From Chloroflexota bacterium (GTDB lineage: Bacteria; Chloroflexota; Anaerolineae; Anaerolineales; Anaerolineaceae), in the NCBI GenBank assembly GCA_029265085.1, contig JAJUJY010000209.1, positions 1-6,605 on the forward strand: DNA of 6,605 nucleotides, read 5' to 3'. The position numbers and the translations under genes are program-made. The first letter of the stretch is position 1. Every line of letters starts with the position of its first letter. Below are positions 1 to 6,254 of this stretch, piece after piece. The notes under the pieces were generated by a model. It was not told the origin of the DNA, made no database searches, and was given only the letters and a program-made list of their open reading frames with translations.

Positions 1-37
1 CTATACCGTGCGGGATGGGTTGTCTGTAAAATTTCCG

Positions 38-110
38 AAAAAACCTGCCCAACCCTCCCGAAAGGGGAGCGTTGTTCCCTTCTTTTTTCGGGAAGGGGTA
101 GGGGCAGGTT
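38..110 (-). terminator. Intrinsic terminator with long or branched hairpin at operon end
   Basis: Read on the minus strand, a 9-bp stem pairs bases 110-102 with 50-42 (AACCTGCCC with GGGCAGGTT), followed directly by a six-T run (43-38, partly shared with the stem). The stem can be extended inward, with small internal loops, through two more CCC/GGG blocks to base pair 89/60, leaving a 28-base loop. Alternatively two small hairpins form inside the 9-bp stem: 94-90 with 79-75 (TTCCC/GGGAA) and 69-65 with 59-55 (CTCCC/GGGAG). Both folds keep the basal stem plus T-run expected of a Rho-independent terminator. It begins about 23 bases after the stop codon of the last gene. The pairing is seen directly; function as a terminator is inferred. 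Confidence 0.82.
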
Positions 111-133
111 CCAATTGTACCAAATTTGCGGGG

Positions 134-1546
134 TTAAAATGCGCCTTTGCCGCGCAGTACAACCCAGGCAGTGCGCACCAGGATTTGCAAATCCAGCCAG
201 ATGGAGTAATGCTGGACGTAGTACAGGTCGTCTTCGGTGTTGAGGTGCATGGGACGGTCGCTGCGCCCGTTGACCTGCCACCAGCCCGTCAGGCCTTGCG
301 GCACGGCAAAGCGTTTGCGCTGCCAGGGCTGGTATTTTTCCACCAGGTTGGGCAGCTCAGGACGCGGGCCGACCAGGCTCATTTCTCCGGCCAGCACGTT
401 GAGCAGTTGGGGCAGCTCATCCAGGCTGGTGCGGCGCAGCATGCGCCCTACCCGCGTCACGCGCGGATCATCGGGGGTCTTGTGGATCAGGTTGCCGTTG
501 GTGTCGGTGCGGGCGGCCAGGTGAGCCAGCTTCTCCGCATCCACCACCATCGTGCGGAACTTGATCATGGTGAACAGGCGGCCGTTCTCTCCAACGCGCT
601 TCTGGCGGAAGAAGACCGGTCCGGGACCTTCCAGCCGGATGGCCAGGGCGATGATGCCAATCAGCGGCAGCACCAGGGGCAGCAGCAGGGTGGTGACGGC
701 CAGGTCAAAGCCGCGCTTGATCATGCGCTGGTAATCGGACAGGGCAGGCGCGCGCAGGTCGAGCATGGGCATCCCGGCAAATTCTTCCACCGAGGCTTTG
801 TGCAGGGTCAGGGAGAAGTAATCCGGGATGATCCAGACGCGCACGGGTAGATCGTGCAGCACGCTGACGATCTGGTTGAGCCGTTTATGCGCGGAGAGGG
901 GCAGGGCTACCACCACATCATCCACCGCGCGGCTGCAAATGACGGCGCGGGCATCATCCAGCGAGCCGAGCACTTCCGGCAGGGCGGCGCGTTTTTTGGG
1001 GTCGTCATCCAGAAAACCGGCCAGGGTGAGGCCGAGGTTGGTCTGCGCGTTGATTTGTTGTTCCAGGCGGCGGCCAACCACGCCCGCGCCGAGGATGAGG
1101 ATGCGCCGCCGTTCCACCGTCTCGAGCAGTTTGCAGCGGAAGCCCAGGCGGGCCAGCAAGCGCCAGCCCAGGTGCAGCCCATAGCCCAGCAGGACGAAGA
1201 AGAGGAAGAGGAAGCGCGAGATGTCGCGGTAGGTCAGGTAGAGCACACCGGCCATCGAGATGGTCGCCAGGAAGGTGGCCAGGGTGAGCGTGCCGAATTC
1301 GTCGGCGATGCGGAAATGCCGCCGCCCGTCATAAACCGAGAAGAGCAGGTACACGGCCACCCAGATGAGCGGAAAGAGCAGGTACAGCTCCGGCGGGACG
1401 GGGATGGGGTCAAAGATGTCTTTCACAAAGTCGAGCGCGCTGAAGCGGACGCGCAGCAGCGCGGAAAGGCGCAGCGCCAGCGCGGAAAGCGCGGCATCCA
1501 GCAGAATGGAAACAATGGCAAAGTTGACGGAAAATCGGCGCAGCAT
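134..1546 (-). CDS. Polyprenyl-phosphate sugar-1-phosphate transferase (initiating glycosyltransferase, WcaJ/WbaP/GumD type)
   Basis: A 470-residue membrane enzyme of the polyprenyl-phosphate hexose-1-phosphate transferase family. It should move a sugar-1-phosphate from a UDP-sugar onto undecaprenyl phosphate at the cytoplasmic membrane, the first step of repeat-unit assembly. The N-terminal part has about four hydrophobic segments (roughly residues 8-31, 52-71, 86-105, 111-128). A Rossmann-like CoA_binding_3 region follows, with [10 protein letters not shown] at 151-160. A further hydrophobic, probably re-entrant helix lies at 283-303. The catalytic domain shows [14 protein letters not shown] (312-325), MIKFRTM (327-333), the SLDELPQ segment with the expected Asp-Glu dyad (376-377), GPRPE (393-397) and [13 protein letters not shown] (418-430). 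Length is normal for the family. The ATG at 1546 is chosen because GGAG lies 5 bases before it and it sits 2 bases after the upstream stop; a start at 1669 would add 41 Pro/Ala/Arg-rich residues read from the neighbour. The sugar (glucose, galactose or HexNAc) cannot be told from sequence. Confidence 0.95.
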   Translation of the reverse strand: MLRRFSVNFAIVSILLDAALSALALRLSALLRVRFSALDFVKDIFDPIPVPPELYLLFPLIWVAVYLLFSVYDGRRHFRIADEFGTLTLATFLATISMAGVLYLTYRDISRFLFLFFVLLGYGLHLGWRLLARLGFRCKLLETVERRRILILGAGVVGRRLEQQINAQTNLGLTLAGFLDDDPKKRAALPEVLGSLDDARAVICSRAVDDVVVALPLSAHKRLNQIVSVLHDLPVRVWIIPDYFSLTLHKASVEEFAGMPMLDLRAPALSDYQRMIKRGFDLAVTTLLLPLVLPLIGIIALAIRLEGPGPVFFRQKRVGENGRLFTMIKFRTMVVDAEKLAHLAARTDTNGNLIHKTPDDPRVTRVGRMLRRTSLDELPQLLNVLAGEMSLVGPRPELPNLVEKYQPWQRKRFAVPQGLTGWWQVNGRSDRPMHLNTEDDLYYVQHYSIWLDLQILVRTAWVVLRGKGAF

Positions 1547-1548
1547 GG

Positions 1549-2313
1549 TTACTCCGGCAGGCGCAGCAGGCCCAGGCGCTGTTTGAGCACGCGCCAGAAG
1601 AAGAGGGGGTTTCCGATCAGGTAGCGCTGCCATAGGCGGCGCGGTTCGATCAGCAGCCGGCCCAACCATTCCAGACCGTGATCGGTCATCCAGCGCGGGG
1701 CGCGGCGCACCTCACCTGCAACGTAGTCAAAGGCAGCGCCGACCGGCAAGGCGGCGTGAACGGGCAGGCGCTGCCAGTTTTCTTGCAGCCAGCGCTCCTG
1801 GGCGGGCATGCCAAAACCAACCAGCAGCAGGTCGGGACGCAGGCGGTTGATTTCTGCCAGCACGGATTCGTTTTCCGGGCTGGTTGGAGATTTGTCAAAG
1901 TAGCCGTGTTGGCAGCCCAACACTTGCAGACCGGGCGCGGATGCGGTTAATTTTTGGGCGGCTCTGGCAGCAACCCCCGGCTGCCCGCCGAGGAAGTAGA
2001 GGGTATAGCCTTGTTGGGCACATAACCGGCTTAATGCACCTAACCAATCTGGCGGGGTGTTGCGGTGGCGCAGCCGGATGCCAAGCAAACGCGCGCCGAG
2101 GATTACTCCAAACCCATCGCAAAAGACGATCTCTGAGCGGTTGAGAAAGGCGCGGAACCAGGGCAGGGTATATGCCAGATTGAGGGCGTGGATATTGACA
2201 TTGCTGACCATGATTTTTTTGCTAGAAATAATTGCTTGCCGGATATTTTCCATTATTTCTATAGATGTCAGGTCATCAACCTTTACAGTAAATATTGCCA
2301 GAGTATCAGACAT
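1549..2313 (-). CDS. WecG/TagA/CpsF-family glycosyltransferase (GT26)
   Basis: A 254-residue enzyme of GT26, whose known members add the second sugar to an undecaprenyl-diphosphate-linked sugar at the inner face of the membrane: TagA and WecG use UDP-ManNAc or UDP-ManNAcA, while GumM adds glucose. Family landmarks appear in order: VSNVNIHALNLA (36-47), CDGFGVILGARLLG (65-78) with Asp66 matching the proposed catalytic Asp of TagA, YFLGGQPGV (106-114), GYF (137-139), LLLVGFGMPAQERWL (162-176) with the conserved Gln172, FDYVAGEVRRAPRW (195-208) and GLEWLGRLLIEPRR (213-226). The basic C-terminal tail is the part that in TagA mediates membrane contact. It overlaps the GT4 gene by 8 bases (ATGTCTGA) and lacks a clear Shine-Dalgarno site, so coupling is likely. 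The first ~35 codons are AT-rich while the rest is strongly GC-rich. The sugar donor is unknown; the adjacent hexose-phosphate transferase resembles the GumD/GumM pairing. Confidence 0.93.
   Translation of the reverse strand: MSDTLAIFTVKVDDLTSIEIMENIRQAIISSKKIMVSNVNIHALNLAYTLPWFRAFLNRSEIVFCDGFGVILGARLLGIRLRHRNTPPDWLGALSRLCAQQGYTLYFLGGQPGVAARAAQKLTASAPGLQVLGCQHGYFDKSPTSPENESVLAEINRLRPDLLLVGFGMPAQERWLQENWQRLPVHAALPVGAAFDYVAGEVRRAPRWMTDHGLEWLGRLLIEPRRLWQRYLIGNPLFFWRVLKQRLGLLRLPE
1552..1555 (-). promoter_or_regulatory. Shine-Dalgarno site that fixes the start of the initiating transferase
   Basis: The minus strand reads GGAG, then TAACC, then ATG (1546). The spacing of 5 bases is near ideal, and the site lies in the last codons of the upstream GT26 gene, whose TAA stop falls between the site and the start. 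This supports the 470-residue product over a 511-residue version and suggests coupled translation. It is the only clear Shine-Dalgarno sequence at a gene junction in the window. Confidence 0.75.
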
Positions 2314-3385
2314 TTTGATTTAAGACGTTGATGATTTCGATTAGCCGAGGGGCAACATGCTTTAATGAAAACTGTTTTTCAACCGTCGTATGGCCAGCAA
2401 TGCCGATATTTCTTCTGAGAGAATAATTTTCCACCAGCCTGGATAGCTTTTCAGTCCATTCAGTTTCATTAGCGGCCAGGAAACCATTTTCCCCGTCTTG
2501 GATGATTTCGGAATTTACCCCAACGGGAGAGGCTACGCCGGGAATGCCTAAAGCCATATATTGAAGTAATTTAAAACCGCATTTTCCCTTGCTGTACTCA
2601 TCATCAGGTAATGGCATGATGCCAATATCAAAGGCCGATATCGCTTTAAGCTCTTCATCCAACCGCCAGGGGACGATTTCAACTGGGATAGATTCTGGAA
2701 ATGGATTTTGATCGGCACCAATTAGTTTGATTTTGGTTTGAGGGAATTTCCGGATAATGCTTTCTAAGGAACGACTGATAACCGACAAATACGGTGCGCT
2801 AGACCAACGGCCAACCCAACCAATGGTTACCCAGCCATCATCAATTTCATTGCGAATTTTATATCGTTCTGTGTCTAATACAGTTGGAAATAATTCCACC
2901 CAAGGAGCAAATTGTTGGGCGAAATTTTGTAGATATCGGTTTCCTGCCAAAACACATTGCGAGAGCCCTAACATTTTTTGTATTCGTTGGGGATCGCGGA
3001 TTCTGCTTCCTATTTGCCTAAATTGAGGTGGGTGTGTCCAGAAAGCATCGTCCATATCATACAGTATGAAATTCACTCTTTTGGATAGTGCTTTTTCAAA
3101 CCAGGGAGGACCAAAAGCAAAGGCTTCTTTGTGCAGCCAAATCCCATCATATTGTATGGTATTTATGATATTGAAGACTCGTTTCAGAAATCCCAGACCA
3201 GTAAACAATATCTTTTCTGGTAAATTTCCAGGCTGGTTGTAGATGTGGAAAAGACGTTGATTCATAAATGGTTGGAGGTCCACTTCCCAACCGGCAGTTT
3301 TCAACGTGGGAATAAATTGTGTAATCCGGTAACGTGTATCAGCGGATTCGTTCGGGTAAGGTGCAAGCGCGAGGATTCTTGGCAT
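2306..3385 (-). CDS. Glycosyltransferase, group 1 (GT4-like, GT-B fold)
   Basis: A 359-residue cytoplasmic glycosyltransferase. It opens with MPRILALAPYPNESADTRYR (1-20), a start typical of group 1 enzymes, continues with an acceptor half containing WLHKEAF (83-89) and YDMDDAFW (109-116), then a donor half with TIGWVGRW (187-194), LIGAD (221-225), the stretch FDIGIMPLPDDEYSKGKCGF (252-271), KLLQYMALGIPGVASPVGVN (272-291) and DGENGFLA (297-304). This last block is the nucleotide-sugar binding signature of the family; the second conserved glutamate of the usual EX7E motif is Gln275 here, a change I associate with a known subgroup. The ATG at 3385 lies 6 bases after the upstream stop, with no evident Shine-Dalgarno site; it overlaps the next gene by 8 bases. 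It probably adds an internal sugar of the repeat unit; donor and linkage cannot be told. G+C is intermediate (about 43-47% in sampled rows). Confidence 0.9.
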   Translation of the reverse strand: MPRILALAPYPNESADTRYRITQFIPTLKTAGWEVDLQPFMNQRLFHIYNQPGNLPEKILFTGLGFLKRVFNIINTIQYDGIWLHKEAFAFGPPWFEKALSKRVNFILYDMDDAFWTHPPQFRQIGSRIRDPQRIQKMLGLSQCVLAGNRYLQNFAQQFAPWVELFPTVLDTERYKIRNEIDDGWVTIGWVGRWSSAPYLSVISRSLESIIRKFPQTKIKLIGADQNPFPESIPVEIVPWRLDEELKAISAFDIGIMPLPDDEYSKGKCGFKLLQYMALGIPGVASPVGVNSEIIQDGENGFLAANETEWTEKLSRLVENYSLRRNIGIAGHTTVEKQFSLKHVAPRLIEIINVLNQNV

Positions 3386-3391
3386 GGTGGA

Positions 3392-4318
3392 TTAGAGAGA
3401 TTTGATTTTTGTGTTCAATCGAATTATCCATTGCGAGAATGACCTGGGACAATGGAGAAGATAATTCGCCAATATTTTTTGAGGGAATGGGCGAGGTGAA
3501 ATATTTGACGCCGTTCGAAAGAATTGCTTCCCTAACGTTGTGCTTCCATATGCGTATTGTTGAATGGCAAATTTCACCATTAATTTTGCTTTTATCTCTG
3601 CAGGAACGGCTTGAAATCGTTCGGATTGGATAATTTTTTCCTGAAAGGCTAATTTTCCTTCCATCATGGTATTAAATTTCCGTGACATACTCTGTGAATG
3701 CTGGCGATAATAACCTAAAGGTTGATCTACTACGCCAAATTGCCCTGTCTCTGCCACTCTTAATAAACATTCCCAATCTTCATGCCCGGAGCGAACAGGG
3801 AAACCGCCAACTGCTTGTAAGGCTGATTTGCGCCAGAGCATGGCATGGATTGGAATAAAGTTTTGGTGTAGTAGAGGTATGTAAATATCACCAGACGGCA
3901 GTGGCCGTTTTCTTTTGGAAAAATATGTAGATTGGACCTTCCCAGCAGCATCTGTTAGATATAAATCCGAATATACCACCTGAAAATTAGGATTTTGATT
4001 GAATATTGCCAGTTTTTTCGCAATGGAATCTTCGGTAAGCCAATCATCATCATCAAGAAATTGGATAAATTCACCCTGAGACTTGGATAGACCAAAATTC
4101 CTGGCCGTTGCAGCATTTGTGTTTTCTTGAAAAGAATAATAATTGAGCTGTTTTTGATTTATAAAAGGTTCGATGGATGAAAAGGTATTATCTTGTGATC
4201 CATTATCAACAATAATCAATTCATAATTTTGTTCAGTTTGGTGAATAACACTTTCAAGTGCTTTTTGTAATAATTGCGCACGATTATGGGTTGGTACGAT
4301 GACAGTGATTATTGACAT
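3392..4318 (-). CDS. Family 2 glycosyltransferase (GT-A fold)
   Basis: A 308-residue inverting glycosyltransferase expected in the cytoplasm or at the membrane face. The GT-A core is complete: ITVIVPTHNRAQLLQKALES (4-23), the nucleotide-binding IIVDNGSQDNT (35-45), NAATARNFGLSKSQGEFIQF (68-87), the metal-binding acidic run LDDDDW (88-93, the DXD-type motif), and the probable catalytic-base region SGHEDWECLLR (177-187). A YYRQHSQSMSR segment (203-213), common near the end of the catalytic domain in such enzymes, is followed by a shorter helical tail to residue 308. There are no membrane segments. The ATG at 4318 lies 2 bases after the upstream TAA, with no strong Shine-Dalgarno site, so coupling to the upstream GT2 gene is likely. 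Donor and acceptor are unknown; it probably extends the lipid-linked repeat unit. Confidence 0.92.
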   Translation of the reverse strand: MSIITVIVPTHNRAQLLQKALESVIHQTEQNYELIIVDNGSQDNTFSSIEPFINQKQLNYYSFQENTNAATARNFGLSKSQGEFIQFLDDDDWLTEDSIAKKLAIFNQNPNFQVVYSDLYLTDAAGKVQSTYFSKRKRPLPSGDIYIPLLHQNFIPIHAMLWRKSALQAVGGFPVRSGHEDWECLLRVAETGQFGVVDQPLGYYRQHSQSMSRKFNTMMEGKLAFQEKIIQSERFQAVPAEIKAKLMVKFAIQQYAYGSTTLGKQFFRTASNISPRPFPQKILANYLLHCPRSFSQWIIRLNTKIKSL

Positions 4319-4320
4319 TT

Positions 4321-5358
4321 TTAGTACCGATTTTGTAGACTTTTATAAATTAAGAATGGAAATTTGCTAAATAGAAAACAATATATATTTGGAAAATGAT
4401 TCTTTAATAATTTTAAATATGATATGTTAATTTTTTTTACGGATGTAGAAATATACATAATTAATAAATGGTATAAAGCATTTTCCCTTGCCTCATCAAG
4501 TGATTCAAAAATATATCTTTTTTCAAATTCAATCCAAATATTTAAGTATGTATGCATCAAATACTGTTGTTTTGATTTGAGTTTGTTTATATTCCGAAAA
4601 CCAGTTAATGACAATTCACACAAAGCTTCAATGTCGTCATTAATAATTTTCATATTTGGGAATGTGTCTTGTAGAATATTCTTGGAAATAATTTTATGAA
4701 AATAAAGTTGAATATTTTTATTTTGTATTGAGATATTCTTTTGATGAATTCGATAACTAATAAGAGGTTCTGGAAGATTTGCTGCTTTTGAATTTTTTAA
4801 TATCCTTCCCCATAATTCATAATCTTCAGCATATGGGAATTTTTCGTTAAATAAAAGACCATTATTAAATATAAAATCCTTTTTTATTATTACAGAAGGA
4901 TGTATAAATGGGCTTGCAAACAATAAAACCCATTTAATTCCTCCATTTGTTCTTGGAACTTGCCCGCGGCCAATAATTTTTCCGTTGAAATTTATGTAAT
5001 AACAAGATGTCCCTAATAAATTAACATCTGGATTGGCTTCTAGATAATTTATTTGTTTTTCTAGCCGTTGAGGGTGGGAAATATCATCTGCGTCCATCCT
5101 GGCAATATATTTTCCGTTTGCCAGCGAAAGCCCCAAGTTTAATGTTTTCACCAAACCCTGATTAGATTGCCGATAATGTCGGATTTTACCTTCATAATCT
5201 TTTAAAATCGTCGGTGTATTATCTGTTGACCCATCATCAATCACAATCAATTCAATTGGTTGGTAGGTTTGGTTCAGGATGCTTTCGATTGCTTCACGAA
5301 GGAAAGCTTCACCATTATAAACAGGTAAAATAACACTCACTAAGGGTGTAGATATCAT
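4321..5358 (-). CDS. Family 2 glycosyltransferase (GT-A fold)
   Basis: A 345-residue glycosyltransferase of the same superfamily as its downstream neighbour but clearly a different enzyme. Motifs are PLVSVILPVYNGEAFLREAI (5-24), LIVIDDGSTDNTPTIL (37-52), GLVKTLNLGLSLANGKYIAR (68-87), the metal-binding MDADD (88-92), FIHPSVIIKK (151-160) and the base region FPYAEDYELWGR (174-185). A long, lysine-, isoleucine- and asparagine-rich tail (about 215-345) follows and is not recognisable. I choose the ATG at 5358 because it makes an ATGA overlap with the stop of the fucosyltransferase gene; a TTG at 5379 would add seven residues and has no better support. The DNA for the tail is extremely AT-rich (rows of 12-30% G+C) compared with about 30-43% for the catalytic half. 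Sugar specificity is unknown. Confidence 0.92.
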   Translation of the reverse strand: MISTPLVSVILPVYNGEAFLREAIESILNQTYQPIELIVIDDGSTDNTPTILKDYEGKIRHYRQSNQGLVKTLNLGLSLANGKYIARMDADDISHPQRLEKQINYLEANPDVNLLGTSCYYINFNGKIIGRGQVPRTNGGIKWVLLFASPFIHPSVIIKKDFIFNNGLLFNEKFPYAEDYELWGRILKNSKAANLPEPLISYRIHQKNISIQNKNIQLYFHKIISKNILQDTFPNMKIINDDIEALCELSLTGFRNINKLKSKQQYLMHTYLNIWIEFEKRYIFESLDEARENALYHLLIMYISTSVKKINISYLKLLKNHFPNIYCFLFSKFPFLIYKSLQNRY

Positions 5359-6254
5359 TGATTTGGTAAGGTTTTCCAACTTCCTGGAATTAAATCAATA
5401 CTGTTTCGGTCAGATACCTTAAACCACCTCTCAGGTGCAATGACAATTTTTTCTGGATTTTGATTTAACCATGCTCCCCACCAGCTAAATGAACTGTTGG
5501 CAATAATTTGATGTTTGCATTGGCTCATGAGCCATAAATCAAAGATGTCAGAATCTTCTGTTTTATTTTTTAGAAAAACATAAGGCTTGTTTAGCCACTT
5601 AAAATTTTCTTCTCCCCATTCATGATCATCAGAAAAAATATAAAAATATGGATCTTTAATATATTCCGATAGATAATTTACTGCGGTTTTATAGTATTCA
5701 ATTGAACAAATCCCATGATATTGATTAATTATTGGGTCATTAACATAATCACCACGACGAATGTGTAATCCGATAGAATTTGTGCTTGTGATTTGCTTGA
5801 GTTCTTTTCCTTTATGGATGGTTTCTAATATTCTTTCATTTGGTTTAATTAAGTCTATCAATTGTGGGCGGTGGTTATTGAAGTATTTCTCAGATTGCCA
5901 ATATCCAGAAAGAAAGACATGTCCAGGTGCATTAAAAAAATTTTGGTTTACACTTGATTTCCCATAATCAAACAAAACGGATATTGTATTAAATACAGAA
6001 AATTGATATTTTTGAGTATTCAAATGAAGTTGATAAAATAATTTTCTAACTATTCTTGAAATTAAGGTTTCTGCTGGTGATAGAGTCTTAATTGGAATTT
6101 GTAATTGATTGAGTCGAAATTTCCTTGGATTGTTATGTGAAAACTCATGAATGTCTAAAAGTAAATCAGTGCCCTTTGTCTGTGAAAGCGCATAACCAGC
6201 TGCATATTGAAATAACTGATTTCCTAAACCGCCAAAAACATGGACATTAATCAT
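5355..6254 (-). CDS. Alpha-1,2-fucosyltransferase-like enzyme (GT11)
   Basis: A 299-residue enzyme of GT11, the family of bacterial FutC/WbsJ-type alpha-1,2-fucosyltransferases that move L-fucose from GDP-fucose onto galactose or similar acceptors. Seen in the protein: the N-terminal VFGGLGNQLFQYAAGYALS (6-24), SGYWQSEKYF (116-125), the GDP-sugar binding IGLHIRRGDYV (161-171), YFYIFSDDHEW (203-213) and the C-terminal IIANSSFSWWGAWLN (250-264). All are hallmark blocks, present in the usual order and at usual length, so the gene looks intact. The ATG at 6254 overlaps the methyltransferase stop by 8 bases (ATGATTAA), and its own TGA overlaps the next ATG. No GDP-fucose synthesis gene (gmd/fcl type) is visible, so it must lie elsewhere. 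Acceptor is unknown, and some GT11 members may use donors other than GDP-fucose. Confidence 0.94.
   Translation of the reverse strand: MINVHVFGGLGNQLFQYAAGYALSQTKGTDLLLDIHEFSHNNPRKFRLNQLQIPIKTLSPAETLISRIVRKLFYQLHLNTQKYQFSVFNTISVLFDYGKSSVNQNFFNAPGHVFLSGYWQSEKYFNNHRPQLIDLIKPNERILETIHKGKELKQITSTNSIGLHIRRGDYVNDPIINQYHGICSIEYYKTAVNYLSEYIKDPYFYIFSDDHEWGEENFKWLNKPYVFLKNKTEDSDIFDLWLMSQCKHQIIANSSFSWWGAWLNQNPEKIVIAPERWFKVSDRNSIDLIPGSWKTLPNQ

Noticed and set aside
44..60. Possible G-quadruplex on the minus strand (GGGAGGGTTGGGCAGG)
   Set aside because: There are only three GGG runs followed by a GG; the bases are better explained as the 3' arm of the terminator hairpin.
8..850. Long open frame on the plus strand (about 280 codons), opposite the initiating transferase
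   Set aside because: It is antisense to well-conserved catalytic motifs of the transferase, has a composition rich in Gln, Gly, His and Ala typical of GC-rich shadow frames, and runs through the terminator hairpin. No family is recognisable.
854..1624. Second long plus-strand frame (about 256 codons), rich in Gln, Glu and Arg
   Set aside because: It is a shadow of the same transferase gene and the end of the GT26 gene; low-complexity composition, no domain, no upstream ribosome site considered convincing.
1547..1669. 41-residue N-terminal extension of the initiating transferase
   Set aside because: It lies wholly inside the GT26 gene in another frame, is Pro/Ala/Arg-rich and has no family counterpart; the ATG at 1546 has a good Shine-Dalgarno site and begins just before the first membrane helix.
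4424..4699. Plus-strand frame of about 91 codons within the AT-rich GT2 tail
   Set aside because: It is antisense to a continuous GT2 frame and has no recognisable features; AT-rich shadow frames of this size are not unexpected.
3392..5358. The two adjacent GT2 genes as a recent tandem duplication
   Set aside because: They share only the general GT-A motifs (DNGS versus DDGS, DDDD versus DADD), have different lengths and unrelated tails, so they look like distinct family members.
5359..5379. TTG start giving seven more residues on the GT2 protein
   Set aside because: The ATG at 5358 forms a classic ATGA stop-start overlap and leaves the usual short lead before the first beta strand, so the rare-codon start is less likely.
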